From Saprospiraceae bacterium UBA6168 (GTDB lineage Bacteria > Bacteroidota > Bacteroidia > Chitinophagales > Saprospiraceae), in the NCBI GenBank assembly GCA_002435785.1, contig DIUC01000079.1, positions 27,735 to 40,138 of the forward strand: a stretch of DNA of 12,404 nt, written 5' to 3'. Positions 1-4,973 of this stretch are shown in pieces. Position 1 is the stretch's first letter, and each line of letters opens with the position of its first letter. A model generated the notes under the pieces. It was not told where the DNA came from and did not search any database. It saw nothing but the letters and a program-made list of their open reading frames with translations. Both the position numbers and the translations under genes were made by a program.

Positions 1-6
1 ATTGAG

Positions 7-63
7 GGATTGAGGGATTGAGGGGCCCCCATTCAATCCTTCAATCCTTCTCCCATTCAATCC
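7..63. repeat. Inverted heptamer-repeat hairpin at left edge
   Basis: Two copies of GGATTGA (7-13, 15-21) lie left of a GGGGCCCC core (22-29). Three copies of its complement TCAATCC (33-39, 41-47, 57-63) lie to the right. Spacing is 8 bp for most copies. The halves can fold into a long stem broken by single-base bulges. It begins right after the stop codon of the leftward lipoprotein gene, so it could act as a transcript-end structure or terminator for that gene, although no T-run follows. It may extend beyond the left edge of the window. The repeat structure is seen directly; the role is inferred. Confidence 0.6.
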
Positions 64-663
64 TTAAAGTAACAAAGGTTCCAGCATCGCACCAAGTTCC
101 TCCTTCGAGAGGTCACGGGTGTGGAACTGCTTGATGCCATCCTTGGTCTTGATAAAAATGGCGGGGAGGTTGCCCTGCCAGCCGCCAGAGATGTCGTTGC
201 GCCATTTGCCGTCGCTGTCCTTTACCTGAAGCACGTCGGCGGCGATGCCCGCTTTGCGCAGTACGAGGTTCACGCCATTGGCCATTTTCTCTTCGTCTAG
301 GTTGACGGCGAGCAGGCGCAATTTCGTTTCCCCGGCCTTGTCCTGTATCCCCTGCAATGCCTGTTGGAGTTCGATGCACTTGAGGCAATTGGTCTTCCAG
401 AAGTTGACCACGAGCAGCGCCGTGGTGTCGGCTTTGATGTTGGCCACGAGGGTGGCAGGGTCAATGAGGGAGGCGGACTTGCCCTTGGCGGCGGCCAGTT
501 CGCTGGATTCAGCCTCCGTCATGTTGCCTGTCTGCTCCATGTTGTGGGGCAGGGCGGCCTCGTTGGCGGCAGCTTGGCCTGGTTCGTTGCCGCAGGCGGT
601 CAGCAGCAGGGCTGCGATAAAAATGGCGGCGATTTGCCTTGGGATTGCGAAGCGTATGTTCAT
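64..663 (-). CDS. Thioredoxin-fold lipoprotein (TlpA/thioredoxin-like)
   Basis: Predicted 199-residue lipoprotein with a thioredoxin-like domain, likely membrane-anchored and facing the periplasm, with a thiol-disulfide redox role. I start it at the ATG at 663 rather than the upstream in-frame ATG at 702. From 663 the protein opens with a textbook signal peptide (MNIRFAIPRQIAAIF..., basic then hydrophobic) ending in the lipobox LTAC, with Cys24 as the lipidated residue. The later start also leaves the palindromes at 698-720 outside the gene. An Ala/Glu-rich linker follows to about residue 65. The redox motif is FWKTNCLKC, with CxxC at residues 93-96, and the family cis-proline is P167 in GNLPAIFI. 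The Trp usually found just before the first Cys (WCxxC) is Asn here. It is divergent from the DUF3810 gene. Fold and export are well supported; the substrate is unknown. It could be a reductase, an oxidase partner or a cytochrome-maturation type protein. Confidence 0.85.
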   Translation of the reverse strand: MNIRFAIPRQIAAIFIAALLLTACGNEPGQAAANEAALPHNMEQTGNMTEAESSELAAAKGKSASLIDPATLVANIKADTTALLVVNFWKTNCLKCIELQQALQGIQDKAGETKLRLLAVNLDEEKMANGVNLVLRKAGIAADVLQVKDSDGKWRNDISGGWQGNLPAIFIKTKDGIKQFHTRDLSKEELGAMLEPLLL

Positions 664-697
664 TTTAAAATTGTTGGGTGATACTTGATTCAATTGC

Positions 698-720
698 CGC
701 AAATTTGCGAAAGTTTCGCA
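698..720. promoter_or_regulatory. Two overlapping palindromes in a divergent promoter region
   Basis: CGCAAATTTGCG (698-709) is a perfect 12-bp palindrome. It overlaps TGCGAAA-G-TTTCGCA (706-720), which has 7-bp arms around one central base. Both lie in the 73-bp spacer between the leftward lipoprotein gene and the rightward DUF3810 gene, 17 bp before the latter's ATG. The position and symmetry suggest an operator for a dimeric regulator controlling both genes. I could not place a convincing TAnnTTTG -7 element in this spacer. The symmetry is seen directly; the regulatory role is inferred. Confidence 0.4.
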
Positions 721-736
721 ACGTTAAACTAAACCC

Positions 737-1861
737 ATGTCAAACTTTCAGAAAATTTTGCTCCAAAGGAAAAATATTTGGATAGCGCTCGGCCTGCTGA
801 CCCTCCTGCTCGGTTGGCTTATGCCGCCCAGCTTTGTGGAACGGTTCTACAGTCGTGGCTTGTATTTGGGCATTCGGTGGCTGTTTGCGGGCCTTACAAG
901 TTGGTGGCCGATTGCTGCGGTTTATGCTGTGGTGCCGCTGGTGCTGCTTTGGTTGGTGATGAAGGGGCGGAGCATGTACAGGGCTTGGCAGGGTAGGGGC
1001 ATGTCACCACGGGGCGACCGGCCATGGCATTCAAGGCTACTGGGATTTGGGCACCAATTGCTGGCGGTGGCGGGGTTGGTAATCTTCCTGTTCCAATGGC
1101 TGTGGGGCTTCAACTACGGTCGGGTGCCGCTGGAGCAGCAAATGGGCATTGAGCCAAGGGCATTGTCCGTGGACGAACTGCGGGACGAACTGCTGTTTGC
1201 CACGACCGAGGCCGTGCGGTTTCGGCAAGGACTGGCGGAGGGGCCGGACACCGTCATTGCGGAGCAAAAAATACTGCCTGACCCGGAGGCGCTGATGCGA
1301 CAATCGCTGAAAGCGGTGCTAAAACAATACGACTTGCCAAGGCGCACCGATGTGCGGGGGCGAACGCTTTTGCCGAAGGGAATCCTGCTGCGGTTCAGCA
1401 CGGCGGGGGTCTATCTGCCGTTCACGGGGGAGGGGCATGTGGACGCTGGGCTGCACCACCTCCAACTCCCCTTTGTGCTGGCGCACGAGATGGGCCATGC
1501 ATACGGCCACGGCGACGAGGGCACTTGCAACTTCCTCGCCTACCTCGCCTGTATCCAGTCCGACGACCCGTATCTCGCCTATATCGGCCACCTATATTAT
1601 TGGCGCTACGTGGCTTCGGAGTACCTCAACATGGCGCCGGAGGCTTATGAGGCTTTCAAGAAGGCGCTGCCTGCTGGCATCCGGGCGGACGTGCGGGCCA
1701 TCAACGCTGAGATGGACAAGTACCCCGACATCTTGCCGGAACTTCGGGACGCTGCATACAATACCTACCTCCAATCGCAGGGCATTGCCGAGGGCATCAA
1801 GAACTACGACCGGGTGGTGATGCTGGTGGCGGCGTGGCGCAGGCAGCAAATGGAGAAATAG
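737..1861 (+). CDS. DUF3810 family membrane zinc-metalloprotease-like protein
   Basis: 374 residues. The N-terminal third is membrane-embedded, with hydrophobic segments at about 13-30, 55-75 and 106-124. The WGFNYGR sequence at 123-129, just after the third segment, is typical of DUF3810 proteins. The C-terminal part carries a zincin-type motif HEMGH (residues 250-254), then GHGDEGTCNF with E261 as a plausible third ligand, and a following helix (LAYLACIQSDDPYLAYIGHLYYW). The family is described as a gluzincin-like putative metalloprotease common in Bacteroidota; substrate and physiological role are unknown. Length and architecture look complete. The ATG at 737 gives a positively charged start before the first membrane helix, and no better start lies downstream. 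It is divergent from the thioredoxin-fold lipoprotein, with which it may share regulation, and convergent with the tocopherol-cyclase-like gene. Family assignment is firm; catalytic activity is inferred from the motif. Confidence 0.9.
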   Translation: MSNFQKILLQRKNIWIALGLLTLLLGWLMPPSFVERFYSRGLYLGIRWLFAGLTSWWPIAAVYAVVPLVLLWLVMKGRSMYRAWQGRGMSPRGDRPWHSRLLGFGHQLLAVAGLVIFLFQWLWGFNYGRVPLEQQMGIEPRALSVDELRDELLFATTEAVRFRQGLAEGPDTVIAEQKILPDPEALMRQSLKAVLKQYDLPRRTDVRGRTLLPKGILLRFSTAGVYLPFTGEGHVDAGLHHLQLPFVLAHEMGHAYGHGDEGTCNFLAYLACIQSDDPYLAYIGHLYYWRYVASEYLNMAPEAYEAFKKALPAGIRADVRAINAEMDKYPDILPELRDAAYNTYLQSQGIAEGIKNYDRVVMLVAAWRRQQMEK

Positions 1862-2018
1862 GGCGATTGGGGCGGCCCATCCTTACGGTGTTAACAAGTA
1901 TCATTGCTATCTAAAAGTAAGCCTCGACGGATTTTCAGTTGAGTTTAGGTGTTTGTTTAAAAGATAGTCGCATTAGAATTTGATGTCCCTCTATTTCTAA
2001 ATCGCTGATGCTCAATAA

Positions 2019-2063
2019 AATGACTTCAATGACAAATGACCTTTAATGACGTTTACCAATGAC
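2019..2063. repeat. Cluster of five AATGAC hexamers
   Basis: AATGAC occurs five times in 45 bp, at 2019-2024, 2028-2033, 2035-2040, 2045-2050 and 2058-2063. The cluster sits in the roughly 200-bp space between two convergent genes (1862-2068). The spacing is irregular, so this may only be low-complexity intergenic sequence. No clear rho-independent terminator was found in this spacer; the only pairings seen are short and weak. Confidence 0.3.
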
Positions 2064-2068
2064 AAACC

Positions 2069-3058
2069 CTATCGCCGCCACGCCTCCGTCAGCAGTTCCC
2101 CGACTTCCCCGGCCACTTCAATTCCCGCATTGCGGCCTGTGCTGTCGAACACCAATGCGTCCCGGTCATAAAACCGGACGTGCATCGTGCCTTGCATGCT
2201 CTCGTTCACCTTGCCCTTCATCTCGCCGGTGAGTGGAGAAACCAGCACCGCACCGGGGGCTTGCAGTGCCGTGATTTCAAGCCGGTAACGGCGGTCACGA
2301 AAGGAAAGGCGCACTTCCTGCTCGCCGAGGGCGGCCTTCATGCTGGCCCCGGTATAGGTGGCGAAGCGGTACAGCGTGTCGCCCCACTGGAAGCCGACGA
2401 TGTAGCCGATAAAATAACTGTTCAACCACGGGATATGCGCCACGGAAGCGAAGACGCAAGTCTTTTCCGCTTGCGAAAAATGGTTGGCCTGCATCCATAT
2501 ATAGGAACGGGGAAAGGACGTGCCCCAATCCTTTTCCAAGTAGCCAATGCCGTCGCCGAAGTCAACGGTCTGTCCGCCGTGCACCTGCATCTGACCGGAC
2601 AGCCGATGGTGCAGGCTCACGGCCCCATGAAAGCATTGCATGAACGGCACAAAGGAGTACCAACCCATGATGCCCGGTGCGCCCAGCATCTTTGGCCAAG
2701 GCGTGGGCGATTGGAACTCAATGCGCCCTTGCAATTCGGGCAGGTCGAGTTGGATGTGCGAGCTGGAAAAGGAATTGGCACCGATTTGCAAATGGAAATC
2801 CGTCTCAGAAGGGACAAAGTATTGAGCTTCAAACGGATGGTAGCTGGCCTTGCAGTGCTTCCCGTCCAGCACCTGGATGAAGGCATGGGCATCTCTATTT
2901 TGAGCCATCGAAATGCCGGGGATGACGGCAAATACCTGCTCCTCAGCTGCATCCACCAGCTTGAAGTACCAGCCCTCGAAGTAGCTGCGGTCACGGCCCC
3001 AACCGTGGTACATGTCGGGATTCCAAGTGGAGCGAAGGCGGAGGAGGCTGTTTTTCAT
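2069..3058 (-). CDS. Tocopherol cyclase family protein
   Basis: 329 residues, cytosolic-looking, with no signal peptide. It resembles the tocopherol cyclase (VTE1-like) family across its whole length. Recognisable blocks are WNPDMYHGW near residue 12, YFEGWYFK at 26-33, a lipocalin-like beta-rich middle, GIMGWYSFVPFMQCFHG around 129-145, and the strongly conserved GYLEKDWGTSFP at 172-183 followed by WMQANHF at 188-194. In plants and cyanobacteria the family closes the chromanol ring of vitamin E. In most other bacteria its members have no demonstrated substrate. No other vitamin E genes are in this window, so tocopherol synthesis should not be assumed; a role on another prenyl or lipid molecule is possible. 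The ATG at 3058 puts the conserved WNPD block close to the N-terminus, as expected. The gene is convergent with DUF3810 and divergent from the small Lys-rich ORF. Confidence 0.82.
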   Translation of the reverse strand: MKNSLLRLRSTWNPDMYHGWGRDRSYFEGWYFKLVDAAEEQVFAVIPGISMAQNRDAHAFIQVLDGKHCKASYHPFEAQYFVPSETDFHLQIGANSFSSSHIQLDLPELQGRIEFQSPTPWPKMLGAPGIMGWYSFVPFMQCFHGAVSLHHRLSGQMQVHGGQTVDFGDGIGYLEKDWGTSFPRSYIWMQANHFSQAEKTCVFASVAHIPWLNSYFIGYIVGFQWGDTLYRFATYTGASMKAALGEQEVRLSFRDRRYRLEITALQAPGAVLVSPLTGEMKGKVNESMQGTMHVRFYDRDALVFDSTGRNAGIEVAGEVGELLTEAWRR

Positions 3059-3104
3059 GGTTGTTTTTTTGATGATTAGAGCGGTAAAGATAGTGCTTAG
3101 GATT

Positions 3105-3205
3105 GTTAACCCTAAGTGGTTAGGTTTGTAAATATCTCGTTTTTGAATCTGAAAATTATGTAATTTTTATCGGTAATCACGTAATGCGTGCTATTAGTTA
3201 ACCCT
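3105..3205. promoter_or_regulatory. Divergent spacer with a TAnnTTTG box and a repeated GTTAACCCT
   Basis: The spacer at 3059-3252 separates the leftward tocopherol-cyclase-like gene from the rightward small ORF. On the + strand TAGGTTTG (3121-3128) matches the Bacteroidota -7 consensus TAnnTTTG. A TTG at 3103-3105 lies 15 bp upstream, closer than is usual for the -33 element. GTTAACCCT occurs twice, at 3105-3113 and 3197-3205, each shortly upstream of a TTTG. This may be a promoter region with a repeated binding site. Assignment to either gene is uncertain. Confidence 0.28.
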
Positions 3206-3252
3206 GCAACTTTGCATCATAATAATTCTATTACCAAATCAAAATTGAAAAG

Positions 3253-3621
3253 ATGGAAAATACGATGAAAAATAAAAGCACGCTGTCAAATGGTGACCTC
3301 TCTGCATTAAAAACGAACGAGGATTTCAACAAGAAAATCCCAAGTCGCAATGATGTGAATGCTGTAAACAATGAATTGATGATAGATGAAAAAGAAGACA
3401 ATGTCCGTAAATTGGTAGTAAAAAAGCCAAAAGCTACTGCCAAGCAGGGCAATGTTGAACAACCTCGTCAGCCCTCGCTCCCCGTCGTAGAGCCGTTTAG
3501 CTGGTTAACAAATAAGCGGGACAATAATGAACAACCTCGACAGTCTCACAACGGTGATAATAAAAAACCAATTGCTGGTGAAAAGAAGACTGGACTTCTG
3601 GTTGCCATGAACAGGAAATAA
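3253..3621 (+). CDS. Small Lys/Asn-rich hypothetical protein
   Basis: 122 residues that I do not recognise. There is no signal peptide, membrane segment or known motif. The composition is strongly polar (Lys, Asn, Asp, Glu, Gln, Pro) with few hydrophobic stretches, so it is probably largely disordered and possibly binds nucleic acid or protein. The pentapeptide EQPRQ occurs twice, at residues 69-73 and 93-97. At DNA level the 12-mer TGAACAACCTCG is repeated at 3456-3467 and 3528-3539. The start ATG at 3253 follows GAAAAG; a second in-frame ATG lies four codons later. The gene is AT-rich compared with the genes left of 3058. It precedes the DUF892 gene on the same strand, but about 350 bp separate them, so an operon is unlikely. 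It may be real but fast-evolving; a spurious ORF cannot be excluded. Confidence 0.5.
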   Translation: MENTMKNKSTLSNGDLSALKTNEDFNKKIPSRNDVNAVNNELMIDEKEDNVRKLVVKKPKATAKQGNVEQPRQPSLPVVEPFSWLTNKRDNNEQPRQSHNGDNKKPIAGEKKTGLLVAMNRK

Positions 3622-3843
3622 ACAGCATTGCAAGGATAAGTAATCTGGTGATAGGTAATTTTTTACTCATGACGTTTTTGAGTGAAAAGCAAATTTCTTC
3701 ATCAAAGGAACTTATTATAATATTCACTCTTTCTCACCGTCACGAATGGCGGAACATACTCTCTGGGGAGCGTTTGTGGGATGTAACGCCCCAAACCTCC
3801 TGCTTTTCAAGTTTAGCAAGCTTAATATTTACCTTCCATTATA

Positions 3844-3859
3844 CCATTTTTAAAAATGG
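3844..3859. promoter_or_regulatory. Perfect 16-bp palindrome CCATTTTTAAAAATGG
   Basis: Every base is self-complementary across the centre. It lies 115 bp before the DUF892 start codon. It could be an operator or a small hairpin. There is no loop, so protein binding is more plausible than an RNA stem. Confidence 0.35.
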
Positions 3860-3900
3860 ATAAGTGTTGGGGGGACTCGTATTTCAGTGTCATCAGTTTA

Positions 3901-3916
3901 ATAAACAATTGTTTAT
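3901..3916. promoter_or_regulatory. Perfect 16-bp palindrome ATAAACAATTGTTTAT
   Basis: A fully symmetric AT-rich 16-mer, 58 bp upstream of the DUF892 start codon and 57 bp (centre to centre) from the palindrome at 3844-3859. Its location suits an operator for a stress-responsive regulator controlling the ferritin-like gene. The symmetry is directly visible; the regulator is unknown. Confidence 0.4.
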
Positions 3917-3974
3917 CTAAATTGGCGATATTGGAATCAAGTCAGACCGAACTTATTCTTAAAAATCAATAATT

Positions 3975-4550
3975 ATGAACAATCAATCAAATCAGGGTAC
4001 CACACCCAGGGCCAAATCCAATGGAAAATCAAAAAATAGTGGTATGGAAACTTCACAACTCATGCAGTTGTTTGAAGATGAACTGAAAGACATCTACTGG
4101 GCTGAAAATGCTTTAACAAAAGCAATTCCCAAGATGATTCAAAAAGCCACATCAGAAGAGCTGGTTGATGCATTGACCTCGCACCTTGCCGAAACTAAAA
4201 AGCACGTAACCTATGTTGAGAAAGTATTCGAGCTAATTGGCAAAAAAGCAGAAGCCGTTAAGTGTGAGGCGATGGCTGGATTGACCAAAGAAGCCGAAGA
4301 AATCATGGAAGAATGTGAGGAAGGTGCGATGCGTGATGCAGGCATCATTTCAGCCGCTCAAAAAATTGAGCATTACGAAATTGCAACCTATGGAACCCTG
4401 CGCCAATTTGCCGAAACACTTGGCCTAAACAAAGCTGTGGAGATTCTGCTGACCATTCTCGATGAAGAAAAAGCAGCAGACGTAAAATTAACTGAAGTTG
4501 CAGTATCCGCTGTCAATATTGAAGCTGCGGAATTGCAAGAAGCGGCATAA
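3975..4550 (+). CDS. DUF892 (YciE/YciF) ferritin-like stress protein
   Basis: 191 residues. After a basic, low-complexity N-terminal tail of about 25 residues, the protein is a four-helix ferritin-like domain of the DUF892 family. Family blocks are visible in order: LFEDELKDIYWAENAL (32-47), HLAETKKHVTYVEKVFE (70-86), CEAMAGL (97-103), IISAAQKIEHYEIATYGTL (124-142) and LLTILDEEKAADVKLTEVA (158-176). The Glu/His residues E36, E73, E132, H133 and E164/E165 are candidates for di-iron ligands, inferred from family resemblance. Relatives such as E. coli YciE and YciF are linked to stress responses; their biochemistry is poorly defined. It is a single-gene unit, with palindromes upstream and a hairpin terminator 22 bp after the stop. 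The ATG at 3975 is the first of the frame. A start at residue 24 (METSQ) would remove the basic tail and remains possible. Confidence 0.92.
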   Translation: MNNQSNQGTTPRAKSNGKSKNSGMETSQLMQLFEDELKDIYWAENALTKAIPKMIQKATSEELVDALTSHLAETKKHVTYVEKVFELIGKKAEAVKCEAMAGLTKEAEEIMEECEEGAMRDAGIISAAQKIEHYEIATYGTLRQFAETLGLNKAVEILLTILDEEKAADVKLTEVAVSAVNIEAAELQEAA

Positions 4551-4572
4551 AACTATCCAAAAACTATTTACG

Positions 4573-4611
4573 GCCAGTATAATAATTAACTTTATTGTAC
4601 TGGCATTTTTA
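4573..4611 (+). terminator. Rho-independent terminator of the DUF892 gene
   Basis: A perfect 7-bp stem, GCCAGTA (4573-4579) with TACTGGC (4598-4604), encloses an 18-nt AT-rich loop and is followed by ATTTTTA. It begins 22 bp after the DUF892 stop codon. The stem is short and the loop large, but position and T-tract fit a terminator. Confidence 0.7.
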
Positions 4612-4715
4612 TGTCCGGAGGTGATGTCAATCGGTTTAACTGACCCCGAAAACAAACTGGTCCTTATGATAGTATGGCACGGAAGCTCGCAGCAAAACCA
4701 TTAAGTTTAGGCACC

Positions 4716-4916
4716 ACGTTTATTAAACATTCGAGGTCTGTTGATTACCCATAGAATAACTCGTTGACATTTAGATGCGTAGCACCGGTGATATTTGTAG
4801 ATTATTCCGGTGCGCTGCACCTCAAAGATTGGGTTCATGTCAAAGCTACAAATATTACGGTGCGCCGCACCTCAATTCTAAGGGTAATCAACAGACCTTC
4901 AAGGTTTAGTAAACGT
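4716..4916. repeat. Composite ~200-bp inverted repeat (REP/MITE-like)
   Basis: Outer arms of 35 bp (4716-4750 and 4882-4916) are inverted copies. They include a perfect 17-bp core (4734-4750 with 4882-4898) and a degenerate outer part. Nested inside is a second inverted pair, 4782-4800 with 4846-4863, sharing a perfect 10-bp block CTACAAATAT next to CGGTGC. Short GC hairpins lie within: GCACCGG...CCGGTGC (4782-4788/4807-4813), GGTGCGCTGCACC (4810-4822) and GGTGCGCCGCACC (4860-4872). A related unit thus occurs about three times, two in one orientation and one in the other. There is no coding capacity. This resembles dispersed palindromic or miniature inverted-repeat elements; that classification is inferred, and the structure is seen directly. 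Confidence 0.65.
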
Positions 4917-4958
4917 TTTCGCCCCATTTCGGGGTTGGCTTAACGACAAATGAACGGA

Positions 4959-4972
4959 GGCAGGCACCTGCC
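4959..4972. repeat. Short hairpin just after the MmeI-like gene
   Basis: GGCAGG-CA-CCTGCC directly abuts the stop codon of the leftward restriction-modification gene. A second short stem, CCCC/GGGG (4922-4925 with 4931-4934), follows downstream. Neither has a T-run on the gene's strand, so they may be weak transcript-end structures rather than a canonical terminator. Confidence 0.35.
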
Positions 4973-4973
4973 A

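Larger units (their letters stand above)
3622..3974. other. Gene-poor AT-rich interval upstream of the DUF892 gene
   Basis: About 350 bp with no gene I can support. It holds two perfect 16-bp palindromes, described separately. It also holds a stretch around 3735-3810 that is richer in G+C than its surroundings and that I cannot explain. Short ORFs cross it on both strands but show no family features. It probably contains the DUF892 promoter and could hold a small RNA or a decayed insertion remnant, neither of which I can demonstrate. Confidence 0.4.

Noticed and set aside
2180..3079. 299-codon open frame antisense to the tocopherol-cyclase-like gene
   Set aside because: It has no recognisable domain, and the opposite strand carries conserved family blocks throughout.
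3497..3670. Possible mini-lipoprotein on the minus strand, with an N-terminus like MSKKLPITRLLILAML and an FISC lipobox-like end
   Set aside because: The signal-like start is intriguing. However, the rest has no features, and the frame runs 125 bp into the opposite-strand small ORF. It is more likely a chance hydrophobic stretch in AT-rich DNA.
3735..3810. Possible small RNA or insertion-sequence remnant in the AT-rich interval
   Set aside because: It is compositionally distinct, but I found no stable hairpin, terminator, inverted termini or transposase-like translation to support it.
3648..3863. 71-codon ORF upstream of the DUF892 gene
   Set aside because: It has no family features and an odd composition, and it runs through the palindrome at 3844-3859. 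It is probably non-coding.
4498..4704. 68-codon ORF overlapping the end of the DUF892 gene
   Set aside because: It spans the terminator hairpin at 4573-4611 and lacks any recognisable feature.
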